From NCBI RefSeq assembly GCF_002797815.1, contig NZ_PGFJ01000001.1, positions 1,612,001 to 1,676,000 on the forward strand: 64,000 nt of DNA, read 5' to 3'. This DNA comes from Mucilaginibacter auburnensis (GTDB taxonomy: Bacteria > Bacteroidota > Bacteroidia > Sphingobacteriales > Sphingobacteriaceae). Below are positions 15,677-25,791 of this stretch, piece after piece. Each line of letters opens with the position of its first letter. The stretch's first letter is position 1. A model generated the notes under the pieces. It was not told the origin of the DNA and did no database searches. It saw only the letters and a program-made list of their open reading frames with translations. The translations under genes and the position numbers were made by a program.

Positions 15677-15750
15677 GGTCCCATAGCTCAGCTGGATAGA
15701 GCAACAGATTTCTAATCTGTCGGTCTCAGGTTCGAATCCTGATGGGATCA
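15677..15750 (+). tRNA. tRNA-Arg (anticodon TCT)
   Basis: A full cloverleaf can be drawn. The acceptor arms ggtccca and tgggatc pair with one G-T wobble and are followed by discriminator A. The D-arm contains agctcagctggatagagc, the anticodon stem acaga/tctgt carries TCT at 15711-15713, and the T-loop is ttcgaat. CCA is not encoded. It reads AGA codons. An intrinsic terminator follows immediately. Confidence 0.95.
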
Positions 15751-15753
15751 CAA

Positions 15754-15787
15754 AAAGAAGCTTCTCATTTTGAGAAGCTTCTTTTTT
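15754..15787 (+). terminator. intrinsic terminator after tRNA-Arg
   Basis: 14-bp stem (aaagaagcttctca / tgagaagcttcttt), 3-nt loop, T-run. Directly follows the tRNA. Confidence 0.85.
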
Positions 15788-15842
15788 ATGGCATATCGTC
15801 GGAGACGACATCTTATATTGTCAAAACCACAGGTGCCGATGC

Positions 15843-17528
15843 TTACCAGCCAACTTTTGTATCATCGCCTCGCGGATCTGCGCCACCCTCATAACCAACT
15901 GGTGTAACTAATATGGCATCTACGCGGCCTATCGCCCTTGGGCCCGTAAGTTCGTAACCCTTGTTTTTTAATTTTTCACTCACCGCTGGACTTAGCGCAT
16001 TTTGCTCAAAAGTTACGTTGTCTGGCAACCATTGATGGTGAAAGCGCTTTGCCGCCACAGCAGCCTGCATATCCATATTAAAATCTACCACGTTTAACAC
16101 TGTTTGAAAAACCGATGTTATAATGGTTGATCCGCCAGGAGTGCCAACAACCATAAACAATTTACCATTTTTCTCGATGATGCTAGGCGTCATAGACGAT
16201 AGCATACGTTTACCCGGCTGTATGCTGTTAGCAACGCCGCCAACCAGTCCGTACATGTTGGGTGTACCCGCTTTTGAACTAAAATCGTCCATTTCGTTGT
16301 TAAGCAAAAAACCTGCTCCGCCAACAAATATCCGGGAGCCGAATGAGCCATTCAATGTGGTGGTTATGGCAACCGCGTTTCCTTCCTTGTCTACTACAGA
16401 GAAATGCGTGGTTTGGTCGCTTTCATAGCCAACAAAACTGCCTGGCTGTATTTTGCTGCTTGGCGTAGCTGCGGTCCAGGTAAAATTGCTCATCCGGTTG
16501 TTTATGTAAGCAGGGCGTAATAAGCTATCTACAGGAACTTTGTAAAAATCCGGGTCGCCCAGATATTTAGAGCGGTCTGCATAAACCCTACGCTCGGCTT
16601 CTACCATTAACTGTACTGTCGAATCGGCATTGTGTCCCCATCTGTTCAACGGATAATTTTCAACCGAGTGGAGTAGTTGCAGCAGCGCAATACCGCCGCT
16701 TGACGGGGGCGGCATAGTAATTATGGTATATTCTTTTTTATAATAGCCCGTAATGGCCTTGCGCCAAACGGAATGATATTGTTTCAGATCAGTTTCCGTT
16801 ATCAGTCCGCCGCCGGTTTTCATTTCGGCGGCTATTTGCCGGGCTACAAGGCCGTCGTAAAAGCCAGCTCTACCTTTGTCACGTATCAGCTCAAGCGTTT
16901 TGGCAAGGTCTTCCTGCTTTAAAATATCGCCTTCCAGCCATTCGGTGTCTTTTATAAAATAACTTTTGCCCGGATTCATTTTTTTAAATGAGGGGCTGTT
17001 TAAGCTGGAAGCGAGACGTTTGCTAATTTTAAAACCGTTACGGGCCAGTTCAATAGCTGGTTGTACCAGTTGCGACCATTTCAATTTGCCGTATTTTTTA
17101 TGTGCCTCAACCATACCATCAACCGAACCAGGTACGCCCGACGCTTTGTGAGATGAGGTGCTTAGTCCCTGCACCACGTTGCCTTTGTCATCTAAAAACA
17201 TATTTGTACTTGCAGATAGGGGGGCTTTCTCCCGGAAGTCAAGCGTGTTGGTTTCGCCCTTAGCTGAGCGGAATACCATAAAGCCACCGCCGCCGATATT
17301 GCCGGCTTCGGGATAGGTTACTGCCAGCGCAAACTGAACAGCCACCGCTGCATCTACGGCGTTGCCACCTTTTTTTAAAATCTCTACACCTACTTGTGAA
17401 GCATCGGGGTAGGCGCTAACCACCATTCCGTTTTTGTAATACCGTTGTGGGCTTTGAGCGAAAGTGTTACAGGTGAAAAAAATCAGGACGATTTTGAAGG
17501 CTGTTTTTGGGGGAAATAGCTTTTTCAT
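15843..17528 (-). CDS. ggt: gamma-glutamyltransferase
   Basis: 561 residues from the Met-Lys-Lys-Leu start at 17528, which opens a clear signal peptide ending at Thr-Phe-Ala-Gln; an upstream in-frame start would add an implausible 11 residues. It is a GGT proenzyme: the large subunit has the Ala-Ala-Val-Ala-Val-Gln-Phe-Ala-Leu helix and the Gly-Gly-Gly-Gly-Phe-Met glycine loop. The autocleavage site is Gln-Thr-Thr-His-Phe-Ser, whose Thr becomes the nucleophile of the small subunit, and Gly-Ser-Arg-Ile-Phe and Leu-Asn-Asn-Glu-Met-Asp-Asp-Phe follow. It acts in the periplasm on glutathione and gamma-glutamyl peptides. A single gene, convergent with the tRNA. Confidence 0.93.
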   Translation of the reverse strand: MKKLFPPKTAFKIVLIFFTCNTFAQSPQRYYKNGMVVSAYPDASQVGVEILKKGGNAVDAAVAVQFALAVTYPEAGNIGGGGFMVFRSAKGETNTLDFREKAPLSASTNMFLDDKGNVVQGLSTSSHKASGVPGSVDGMVEAHKKYGKLKWSQLVQPAIELARNGFKISKRLASSLNSPSFKKMNPGKSYFIKDTEWLEGDILKQEDLAKTLELIRDKGRAGFYDGLVARQIAAEMKTGGGLITETDLKQYHSVWRKAITGYYKKEYTIITMPPPSSGGIALLQLLHSVENYPLNRWGHNADSTVQLMVEAERRVYADRSKYLGDPDFYKVPVDSLLRPAYINNRMSNFTWTAATPSSKIQPGSFVGYESDQTTHFSVVDKEGNAVAITTTLNGSFGSRIFVGGAGFLLNNEMDDFSSKAGTPNMYGLVGGVANSIQPGKRMLSSMTPSIIEKNGKLFMVVGTPGGSTIITSVFQTVLNVVDFNMDMQAAVAAKRFHHQWLPDNVTFEQNALSPAVSEKLKNKGYELTGPRAIGRVDAILVTPVGYEGGADPRGDDTKVGW

Positions 17529-17675
17529 GTAAAATACAGTTAATGTTAAGCAATATAACAAAAAGCAGGTTTAAACAAATGTTGCTAACCGGCGTTTTAC
17601 CAATTTTGGATTTATAACCTTAATTTGAACTAAAAAAACTATATTTTTAGCACGCACACTTTTTAAAGATAAGAG

Positions 17676-18527
17676 ATGATAATTATTGCAGACGGCGGCT
17701 CAACAAAAACAAACTGGTGTTTGATCAATGACGAGGGCACCAAGATCAATTTTAATACTGAAGGCTATAATCCATATTTTGCCAGTATAGAATATATCAC
17801 CAATTCTTTGCAGCATAATTTGCCGTCTGATCTTCCGTTTGATAAAATTACAGAGGTTAATTACTATGGGGCAGGCTGCTCAACCGATGAAAAGAAAGCT
17901 CATGTAAAAACTGCTATGAGTGTTGTATTCACGCACTCACAGATAAACATTGACCACGACCTAATGGCCGCTGCGCGCGCAGTGCTTGGTCGCCAAGCCG
18001 GGTTTGCTGCCATTTTGGGTACCGGTACCAATAGCTGTTTATATGATGGCGAAAAAATTACCCAGAATATTGATTCGGGCGCTTACATTTTAGGCGATGA
18101 GGGCAGTGGGTGTTACATAGGAAAAAAACTGCTGATAGACTACCTGCGCGGGTATATGCCAAAAGCCATTGAAGAAAACTTTTGGGATACCTACAAACTT
18201 ACCCGCGATGATGTGAATGAGCAGGTTTATACCAAGCCTTTGGCTAACAGGTTTTGCGCAGGCTTTAGCAAATTTGTTTATGATAACATGAATGTTAACT
18301 TAGGCTATGCGCATGGTTTAGTAAAAACATCATTCGACGATTTCTTTACCAACCTGGTTACGCGTTATCCTAACTATCAGCAGCAATCATTTAACTGTAT
18401 TGGCTCGGTAGCTTATAATTTCAGAAGTATATTAGAAGAAGTGGTTGCAGAAAACGGTATGCAGTTAGGCAACATCATCCGTTCACCTATAGATAATCTG
18501 GTGAAGTTCCATTTAAATAAGAGTTAA
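17676..18527 (+). CDS. BadF/BadG/BcrA/BcrD ATPase family, GlcNAc-kinase-like
   Basis: 283 residues with the ASKHA sugar-kinase layout: phosphate-1 Ala-Asp-Gly-Gly-Ser-Thr-Lys-Thr at residues 5-12, catalytic-type Asp in Ile-Asp-His-Asp-Leu, Gly-Thr-Gly-Thr-Asn-Ser (phosphate-2), and Leu-Gly-Asp-Glu-Gly-Ser-Gly. The eukaryotic N-acetylglucosamine kinases are the best known relatives; the exact substrate here is not fixed. A paralog sits 1.9 kb downstream, directly after pfkA. Not co-directional with the intervening regulator. Confidence 0.85.
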   Translation: MIIIADGGSTKTNWCLINDEGTKINFNTEGYNPYFASIEYITNSLQHNLPSDLPFDKITEVNYYGAGCSTDEKKAHVKTAMSVVFTHSQINIDHDLMAAARAVLGRQAGFAAILGTGTNSCLYDGEKITQNIDSGAYILGDEGSGCYIGKKLLIDYLRGYMPKAIEENFWDTYKLTRDDVNEQVYTKPLANRFCAGFSKFVYDNMNVNLGYAHGLVKTSFDDFFTNLVTRYPNYQQQSFNCIGSVAYNFRSILEEVVAENGMQLGNIIRSPIDNLVKFHLNKS

Positions 18528-18531
18528 GATG

Positions 18532-18584
18532 TAAGAAACAAGCGTTAAGAGGGATTTGATATCTTTCTTGACTCTTGTTTCTTA
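18532..18584. terminator. inverted repeat between convergent genes
   Basis: Perfect 11-bp arms (taagaaacaag / cttgtttctta) around a 31-nt spacer, placed between the kinase stop and the convergent regulator stop. Plausible shared terminator or intergenic palindrome. Confidence 0.35.
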
Positions 18585-18594
18585 ATTCCAACTT

Positions 18595-19293
18595 CTAACT
18601 GGCAGTTGGTCCCATTTCGTTCTGGAAGATCTTGGCGTATTTGCGGCGGTCAAATTTGTAGAGTTTTGCTGCGCGATACGAAACTCCGCGCTGCTTCTCA
18701 ACCAACTCTTTTAAATAACCATAACTTAGCATTTTTTTACGGAAGTTACGTTTATCCAGCTTTTTATCCAGTATAGCCTCATACAAACCCTGTAACTGGG
18801 TAAGTGTAAATTTTTCAGGAAGCAGATCAAATGCTATGGGTTGATGCGTTAAGCGGCGGCGAATCTTTGCAAAGCCGGTGTTGAATATATCGCTGTGATC
18901 AAATGCCAGTTTTGGTAAGGTTTTAACCGGATGCCAAAACGCTTTGCGCGCCATTGAACTGATTGAGCGCAGCTCTTTCTGTCCATTTATACGGATGAGC
19001 GCATAATAGCCAACGGTAATAACGCGTCCTTTAGGGTGCCTGTCAACATCGCCAAAAGTGTGGAACTGTTTCATTGGTAGCTCGCGCAAGCCCGTTAACT
19101 CATATATAATACGCTCGGCTGCGTCATCCAAACTTTCCTCCTGCTTTACTATATAGCCGGGTAGGGCATACCAGTCCTTAAATGGCTCTTCGTTTCTCTC
19201 GATCAGTAATATCTTCAGTTCGCCTGCCTCGTAACCAAATACAAGACAATCTATAGAAAATATGGAGTTAAATGTCGGCGTTTTCTCTTCCAA
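18595..19293 (-). CDS. Nudix-like transcriptional regulator (NrtR/AraR-type)
   Basis: 232 residues. The N-terminal Nudix fold (8-145) is followed by a winged-helix domain (155-225) ending with Arg-Lys-Tyr-Ala-Lys-Ile-Phe, the layout of Bacteroidota Nudix-related regulators. The Nudix box is degenerate: aligned to the consensus, the first Glu after Arg is Ile, and the second of the final Glu pair is Leu, so hydrolysis is unlikely and ligand sensing more likely. It lies between two sugar-kinase-like genes and faces divergently from pfkA, so it may control glycolytic or sugar genes. Ligand unknown. Confidence 0.85.
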   Translation of the reverse strand: MEEKTPTFNSIFSIDCLVFGYEAGELKILLIERNEEPFKDWYALPGYIVKQEESLDDAAERIIYELTGLRELPMKQFHTFGDVDRHPKGRVITVGYYALIRINGQKELRSISSMARKAFWHPVKTLPKLAFDHSDIFNTGFAKIRRRLTHQPIAFDLLPEKFTLTQLQGLYEAILDKKLDKRNFRKKMLSYGYLKELVEKQRGVSYRAAKLYKFDRRKYAKIFQNEMGPTAS

Positions 19294-19419
19294 ACCGTTA
19301 GTAAATTAAGTTTATAATGCTACCGCTATTATTAGCGGAACCAAAAATAAATAAAAATAAATTTTAATGGTGTAACAATCACACCTTATATTCGTGCAAA
19401 TTATACCTGAGGTAAAAAG

Positions 19420-20406
19420 ATGCAAAAAATTTCAAAACTTGGCGTGCTTACATCCGGCGGCGATGCTCCCGGCATGAACCCCTGCATAAGGGCTGTAGTA
19501 CGCACAGCTATTTACAACGGCATCAGTGTTGTAGGCATAAGACAGGGTTATAAAGGCCTGATAGAGAATGATATGTTTGAGATGGGTACCCGCTCGGTTA
19601 GTAATATTCTAAACCTTGGAGGTACTATATTGAAAACTGCACGCTGCATGGAGTTTCATACGGTTGAGGGCAGAGAAAAAGCATATAAAAACTTAAAAGA
19701 TCATGATATTGACGCGTTGGTTGTAATTGGCGGTGATGGCACATTTACAGGCGCACTCAAATTTTCGCAGCAGTTTCCTGACGTAAGGGTGATGGGTATA
19801 CCCGGTACAATTGATAACGACCTGTACGGCTCTACGTATACATTAGGCTTTGACACAGCAACCAACACTGTAATTGACGCTATTGATAAGATCCGTGATA
19901 CAGCTGATTCGCACGACCGCCTTTTCTTTATTGAGGTAATGGGCCGCGATTCGGGCGCTATTGCCTTAAGGGCCGGTATAGCTTGTGGTGCCGAAGGTAT
20001 TTTGTTGCCCGAGAAAGCCACCGCTATTGACGAATTGATAGAGTTGCTTAAAAAGGGCGAATTCAATAAAAAATCGTCAAGTATAGTAATCGTTGCCGAA
20101 GGCGATAAAAGCGGCAATATTTACGACCTGGCCAAGAAAGTAAAACAGCAAATAAGCAACTACGATATTAAGGTTACTGTATTAGGTCACCTGCAAAGAG
20201 GTGGAGCGCCAAGCAGCTTTGACCGTATTTTGGGCAGCCGTTTAGGCTATGCCGCGGTTAATGCTTTAATGAGCGGACATACGCAAGAGATGGTTGGGCT
20301 TGAAGCAAACGTAATAAAAACAACGCCAATTGAAGAGGCCTTAACCGGCCATAAGTTTAAACTGGAAGACGATTTGCTGCAAATGGTTGACGTTTTATCT
20401 ATTTAA
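19420..20406 (+). CDS. pfkA: ATP-dependent 6-phosphofructokinase
   Basis: 328 residues, the standard bacterial PfkA length. ATP-binding Gly-Gly-Asp-Ala-Pro-Gly lies at 13-18, and Gly-Gly-Asp-Gly-Thr-Phe-Thr-Gly around 104-111, where Gly after Asp supports ATP rather than PPi use. Catalytic Gly-Thr-Ile-Asp-Asn-Asp is near 126-131, followed by Met-Gly-Arg. The enzyme converts fructose 6-phosphate to fructose 1,6-bisphosphate. The next gene begins directly after the stop codon, followed by gap 4 bp later, so pfkA, the kinase-like gene and gap form one operon. Confidence 0.96.
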   Translation: MQKISKLGVLTSGGDAPGMNPCIRAVVRTAIYNGISVVGIRQGYKGLIENDMFEMGTRSVSNILNLGGTILKTARCMEFHTVEGREKAYKNLKDHDIDALVVIGGDGTFTGALKFSQQFPDVRVMGIPGTIDNDLYGSTYTLGFDTATNTVIDAIDKIRDTADSHDRLFFIEVMGRDSGAIALRAGIACGAEGILLPEKATAIDELIELLKKGEFNKKSSSIVIVAEGDKSGNIYDLAKKVKQQISNYDIKVTVLGHLQRGGAPSSFDRILGSRLGYAAVNALMSGHTQEMVGLEANVIKTTPIEEALTGHKFKLEDDLLQMVDVLSI

Positions 20407-22255
<1,849 letters not shown>

Positions 22256-22293
22256 TTTCACTTTCCCAGAAATGGGAAATAGGAAAATATACA

Positions 22294-22330
22294 AAAATGG
22301 CCCCGTTCAATTTGAATGGGGCCATTTTCG
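22294..22330 (+). terminator. intrinsic terminator of the pfkA-gap operon
   Basis: 17-bp stem (aaaatggccccgttcaa against ttgaatggggccatttt) with one G-T wobble and a very short loop, 38 bp after gap. A-run before and T-run after make it bidirectional-looking. Confidence 0.8.
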
Positions 22331-22373
22331 TATATTTTCTCCTAAGTCCCCCTTTATTAGGGGCGGAGGGGGC

Positions 22374-22715
22374 TTACGCTTGTTGTATAGAGTCGTTTAC
22401 GTTATCGGCAGTAGCTTTAACTCTTGATTTCGCGTTATCTACATGGTCGCGTACGTTTTGCTCAACGCCATCTCTATAATTATACAGATCATCTGCAGCG
22501 TTATTAAATTTGGATTTTACGCTGTTAACCGCGTTGTTGCTATAATCTTTCAGTTCGTTTGCTTTATCACGGGCTTTTCCGGCCAGATCATTAGCGTAGT
22601 CAGAAATTGTTCCTCTTGTACCTTCTCCACTGTCAGGTGCAAATAATAATCCTAATACTGCACCAGCCGCTGCTCCAATTAATAGTGCTGCTATAACTTT
22701 TGATTGATCTTTCAT
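22374..22715 (-). CDS. YtxH domain protein
   Basis: 113 residues from the ATG at 22715. The N-terminal helix contains Ala-Ala-Gly-Ala-Val-Leu-Gly-Leu-Leu-Phe-Ala-Pro, followed by Gly-Thr-Arg-Gly, the YtxH signature. The rest is a charged Ala/Asp/Asn/Lys-rich amphipathic helix with apolipoprotein-like repeats. These small membrane-associated proteins are often stress-linked in Bacteroidota. Its 3' end is convergent with gap and overlaps a C/G-rich hairpin at about 22345-22378 that probably terminates it. Confidence 0.8.
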   Translation of the reverse strand: MKDQSKVIAALLIGAAAGAVLGLLFAPDSGEGTRGTISDYANDLAGKARDKANELKDYSNNAVNSVKSKFNNAADDLYNYRDGVEQNVRDHVDNAKSRVKATADNVNDSIQQA

Positions 22716-22870
22716 AATGTTTTCTGTTTGTAGTTTAAAAGGTAAATACAACAACAATGCCAAGCGCCACAAAGGCTTGATTTAATGCATGAATGGCTGT
22801 AATGTGTATAAAAAAACTACAGTTTTTAATTGTTGTAGTAAAAACAGACAGTTATTGCAGAAATTTAAGC

Positions 22871-22904
22871 AAAAAAAACATCCGCCCTTTTTGGGAGCGG
22901 ATGT
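22871..22904 (-). terminator. intrinsic terminator of the cold-shock gene
   Basis: On the minus strand: acatccgctccc / gggcggatgt stem with one bulge, loop of A residues, then a run of T. It lies 26 bp beyond the csp stop. Confidence 0.75.
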
Positions 22905-22929
22905 GATACGTTTAATGGTAATATTATAA

Positions 22930-23121
22930 TTATATAACTTTTACATTTACCGCATTTAAGCCTTTTCTGCCATTCTCTACGTCGAACTCAACTTGGTCGT
23001 TCTCGCGGATCTTGTCAATAAGGCCTGTTGAATGAACAAATACGTCCTGGCTACCGTTTGAAGGCACTATAAAGCCGAAACCTTTTTCTTCATTAAAAAA
23101 TTTTACTGTTCCTTGTTGCAT
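22930..23121 (-). CDS. cold-shock domain protein
   Basis: 63 residues, a single cold-shock domain. RNP1 is Lys-Gly-Phe-Gly-Phe-Ile (13-18) and RNP2 is Val-Phe-Val-His-Ser (27-31), with the standard Gly-Thr-Val-Lys-Phe-Phe-Asn start. It binds single-stranded nucleic acid as an RNA chaperone. Monocistronic with its own terminator. Confidence 0.95.
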   Translation of the reverse strand: MQQGTVKFFNEEKGFGFIVPSNGSQDVFVHSTGLIDKIRENDQVEFDVENGRKGLNAVNVKVI

Positions 23122-23203
23122 AAAAAATATTTAAAGCGCGCAAGGTAGTACAATTAAATTGATAAAAGCAACTATTGGTACTTTATTTTACAGTAATAGG
23201 TAT

Positions 23204-23809
23204 TTACTGCGCGGTAAAGTGATTGTTTACGCTATCAATAAAATTTAAAACCTCATCTCTGCCATGTTGTGTTTCTGATGATGTTACAAAGTACTGCGGC
23301 GCTTCCTCAAAAGTGGCCATGAGTGCTTTTTTAAATTTAGCTACATTTTGATCGGTTTTTACGGATGACTGCTTATCCGCTTTAGTAAAGATCAATACAA
23401 ACGAAAGTCCTTTCTCGCCTAACCAATTGCAAAACTCCAGATCTATTTTTTGTGGTTCAAGGCGGCTGTCAATCAAAACCATAACGCATTGCAGGCTTTC
23501 GCGTTTATCTAAATAAGTACGGATAAATTTATCCCAGTCGGCCTTTTTGTTTTTTGAAACACGGGCATAACCATAACCCGGAAGGTCAACAATATACCAT
23601 TCATCGTTGATCAAAAAATGATTAATGAGCTGCGTTTTACCTGGCGTTTGCGATGTTTTAGCCATGCCGCGCTTGCCCGTAAGCATATTAATAAGCGATG
23701 ATTTGCCTACGTTTGAACGCCCTATAAAAGCATATTCGGCCTTTACAGGTGGCGGTAGTTTTGATATCTGCGTGTTACTGCAAATAAATTCGGCAGATTT
23801 TATGGTCAT
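23204..23809 (-). CDS. engB: ribosome biogenesis GTP-binding protein EngB/YsxC
   Basis: 201 residues from the ATG at 23809. The frame stays open 192 bp further upstream, but that extension is Cys-rich, unlike the family and overlaps an intergenic inverted repeat. A TAnnTTTG element 4 bp upstream supports 23809. Motifs: P-loop Gly-Arg-Ser-Asn-Val-Gly-Lys-Ser-Ser, switch Thr-Pro-Gly-Lys-Thr, Asp-Leu-Pro-Gly-Tyr-Gly, and Thr-Lys-Ala-Asp for guanine. The family acts in assembly of the large ribosomal subunit and is usually essential. Confidence 0.94.
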   Translation of the reverse strand: MTIKSAEFICSNTQISKLPPPVKAEYAFIGRSNVGKSSLINMLTGKRGMAKTSQTPGKTQLINHFLINDEWYIVDLPGYGYARVSKNKKADWDKFIRTYLDKRESLQCVMVLIDSRLEPQKIDLEFCNWLGEKGLSFVLIFTKADKQSSVKTDQNVAKFKKALMATFEEAPQYFVTSSETQHGRDEVLNFIDSVNNHFTAQ

Positions 23810-23813
23810 GCTG

Positions 23814-23821
23814 CAAAGATA
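23814..23821 (-). promoter_or_regulatory. -7 promoter element of engB
   Basis: TATCTTTG on the minus strand, a full match to the Bacteroidota TAnnTTTG element, ending 4 bp before the engB ATG. It implies a nearly leaderless mRNA. Confidence 0.5.
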
Positions 23822-23842
23822 GGGTTTTGAGTTGGAAGGTTG

Positions 23843-23953
23843 GAAAGTTTGAATGTTGCAAGGTTTTGGTGTTATAATGTTATGAGGTTTTAAGATTTTA
23901 GCAGTGCAACAAAATTCAGTAGCAGTATTAACTTTGCAACGTTCAAACTTTTC
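23843..23953. repeat. imperfect inverted repeat between engB and the VOC gene
   Basis: Arms 23843-23861 and 23934-23953 match about 18 of 20 as inverted copies of gaaagtttgaatgttgcaa. Similar Gly-Thr-like T/G-rich intergenic sequence surrounds them. It lies in a divergent promoter region and overlaps the -7 element of the downstream gene. Confidence 0.5.
23929..23936 (+). promoter_or_regulatory. -7 promoter element of the VOC gene
   Basis: TAACTTTG, full match to TAnnTTTG, 34 bp before the ATG at 23971. No clear -33 TTTG seen. Confidence 0.4.
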
Positions 23954-23970
23954 AACATTACAACAAGAAT

Positions 23971-24459
23971 ATGGACAATTACAAAATACCCGCCCAAACA
24001 CGTATAGGCCATGTGCACCTTAAGGTTAGCGATCTGCAACGTTCGCTTGATTTTTACTGCGGGTTACTGGGTTTTGAGCTGATGCAGATGTATGGTAACG
24101 ATGCCGCATTTATTTCTGCAGGTGGCTATCATCACCATATTGGTTTGAATACCTGGCAAAGTAAGGGCTCCGGACCGGCGCCAACACAAGCTCCCGGGTT
24201 GTTCCATACAGCAATTTTATATCCCGAAAGGAAAGATCTGGCGCAAATAGTGAAACGCCTAATTGATGCCGGATACCATTTAACAGGCGCTGCAGACCAT
24301 GGCGTATCTGAAGCTATTTATCTTGACGATCCTGACATGAATGGGATTGAACTATACTGGGACAAGCCCAAAACCGAGTGGCCGCGCAATGAAGACGGTG
24401 AACTGGATATGTATACCCGCCATTTAGATATGAACGGCTTATTGGCGCTGGCTCAATAA
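23971..24459 (+). CDS. VOC family protein (glyoxalase/extradiol dioxygenase-like)
   Basis: 162 residues with two beta-alpha-beta-beta-beta modules. The first starts Ile-Gly-His-Val-His-Leu-Lys-Val-Ser-Asp-Leu with a candidate metal His, and the second contains Gly-Leu-Phe-His-Thr-Ala. It ends with Asp-Pro-Asp-Met-Asn-Gly-Ile-Glu-Leu-Tyr-Trp, supplying the metal Glu. It resembles CatE-type proteins in length and ending. Substrate unknown. Divergent from engB; the GNAT gene starts 18 bp downstream. Confidence 0.85.
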   Translation: MDNYKIPAQTRIGHVHLKVSDLQRSLDFYCGLLGFELMQMYGNDAAFISAGGYHHHIGLNTWQSKGSGPAPTQAPGLFHTAILYPERKDLAQIVKRLIDAGYHLTGAADHGVSEAIYLDDPDMNGIELYWDKPKTEWPRNEDGELDMYTRHLDMNGLLALAQ

Positions 24460-24464
24460 TTTTG
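24457..24464 (+). promoter_or_regulatory. -7 promoter element of the GNAT gene
   Basis: TAATTTTG, full match to TAnnTTTG, overlapping the VOC stop codon and 13 bp before the next ATG. Confidence 0.4.
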
Positions 24465-24477
24465 CACAATTAATTTA

Positions 24478-24969
24478 ATGACTAACACATATACAATTCG
24501 CCCCATCTACAATCAATATACCGAAGAGGTAATTGATTTGATAATCACTATACAACAGCATGAATTTAATATCCCGATAACTGTTAAAGACCAGCCTGAT
24601 CTGCTCGACATTGAAGCTAATTACCATGCCGGAGGCGGCAATTTTTGGGGCGCTTTTGAAGGTGAAGAACTGGTGGGCACAATTGCATTGATTGATATTG
24701 GCCACAATGCGGGTACCATCCGCAAAATGTTTATTAAGGATGGACATAGAGGAACCGGATTAGCGCAGCAATTATTGGATACGCTGGTAGCTTATTCCCG
24801 CCAAAAAAATATTACACAATTATATCTCGGTACATCGGCAGTTTTAAAAGCCGCGCATCGCTTTTACGAGCGTAATGGATTTGTGCTGACGCCTGTAGCG
24901 CATTTTCCGTCGTACTTTCCAAAAATGGCGGTTGATACGATGTTTTACGCTTTAAAGATTAGTTATTAA
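24478..24969 (+). CDS. GNAT family N-acetyltransferase
   Basis: 163 residues. The acetyl-CoA motif A is visible as Ile-Arg-Lys-Met-Phe-Ile...His-Arg-Gly-Thr-Gly-Leu-Ala-Gln-Gln-Leu-Leu (about 82-102), followed by motif B with Ala-Ala-His-Arg-Phe-Tyr-Glu-Arg-Asn-Gly-Phe. It transfers acetyl from acetyl-CoA to an unknown amine. The ending resembles MarR-fused GNATs but no regulator domain is present. Confidence 0.88.
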   Translation: MTNTYTIRPIYNQYTEEVIDLIITIQQHEFNIPITVKDQPDLLDIEANYHAGGGNFWGAFEGEELVGTIALIDIGHNAGTIRKMFIKDGHRGTGLAQQLLDTLVAYSRQKNITQLYLGTSAVLKAAHRFYERNGFVLTPVAHFPSYFPKMAVDTMFYALKISY

Positions 24970-25044
24970 AGATTAAAGATTGGTGGTTGCTGATACATAC
25001 ACTAATCTTCAACCTTTACTCACTAATCTTCAATAACCAATCCC

Positions 25045-25052
25045 TATCTTTG
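25045..25052 (+). promoter_or_regulatory. -7 promoter element of ubiE
   Basis: TATCTTTG, full match to TAnnTTTG, only 7 bp before the ubiE ATG. Predicts a very short or absent 5' leader. Confidence 0.5.
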
Positions 25053-25059
25053 CCAACAA

Positions 25060-25791
25060 ATGAGCAAAACTGTTACTCCGTATCAAAACGAACAGGTTAC
25101 CAAAAAAGAACAGGTAGCCGACATGTTCAACAACATATCAAAAACGTACGATTTTTTGAACCATTTTATGTCGTTGGGTATCGACATCATCTGGCGGAAA
25201 AAAGCAATTAATGAGCTAAAAATTGATAAACCCCAATTAATATTGGACGTTGCTACCGGCACCGGAGATTTCGCTTTTGAAGCTTTAAAAATTTTAAAGC
25301 CGCGTAAAATAATTGGCGTTGATATTTCTCAGGGTATGTTAAACATTGCCGAACAAAAAATTGAGAAACGCGGCTTGGGAGACAGGTTTGAAGTTAAATT
25401 AGGCGATTCGGAAAAACTGCCATTCAGCGATGATGAATTTGACGCGGTTACTGTAGCATATGGTGTACGTAACTTTGAAGATCTGCAAAAAGGATTGACC
25501 GATATAAACCGGGTATTAAAACCAGGCGGAAAGGCCGTTGTTCTGGAGTTTTCAAAACCAAAAGGTTTTCCAATTAAACAGTTGTATAGCTTTTACTTTA
25601 ATTACATCACCCCTGGCATAGGCAAGCTTTTTTCTAAAGACTCAAGAGCTTACACTTATCTGCCCGAATCAGTAGCGGCTTTTCCTGACGGAGAGGCTTT
25701 TATAAACGTAATGAAGGCAGCCGGCTTTAAAAATACCAAAATCCGTCCGCTGGCGTTTGGTATCTGTTCCATTTATACGGGTGTTAAATGA
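25060..25791 (+). CDS. ubiE: demethylmenaquinone methyltransferase
   Basis: 243 residues. UbiE/MenG family: Val-Ala-Asp-Met-Phe-Asn-Asn-Ile-Ser-Lys-Thr-Tyr-Asp-Phe-Leu-Asn near residue 20, the SAM-binding Asp-Val-Ala-Thr-Gly-Thr-Gly-Asp (about 64-71), Tyr-Gly-Val-Arg-Asn-Phe, and the family ending Phe-Gly-Ile-Cys-Ser-Ile-Tyr-Thr-Gly. It methylates demethylmenaquinone, the last step of menaquinone synthesis; Bacteroidota respire with menaquinone, so MenG activity is expected. It overlaps porT by an ATGA junction, a conserved arrangement in the phylum. Confidence 0.94.
   Translation: MSKTVTPYQNEQVTKKEQVADMFNNISKTYDFLNHFMSLGIDIIWRKKAINELKIDKPQLILDVATGTGDFAFEALKILKPRKIIGVDISQGMLNIAEQKIEKRGLGDRFEVKLGDSEKLPFSDDEFDAVTVAYGVRNFEDLQKGLTDINRVLKPGGKAVVLEFSKPKGFPIKQLYSFYFNYITPGIGKLFSKDSRAYTYLPESVAAFPDGEAFINVMKAAGFKNTKIRPLAFGICSIYTGVK

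Noticed and set aside
19701..20117. 138-residue minus-strand ORF within pfkA
   Set aside because: Antisense shadow of pfkA, low-complexity Ser/Ile-rich product.
23810..24001. 64-residue N-terminal extension of engB
   Set aside because: Cys-rich, absent from the family, overlaps an inverted repeat and a promoter element; the ATG at 23809 gives the standard length.
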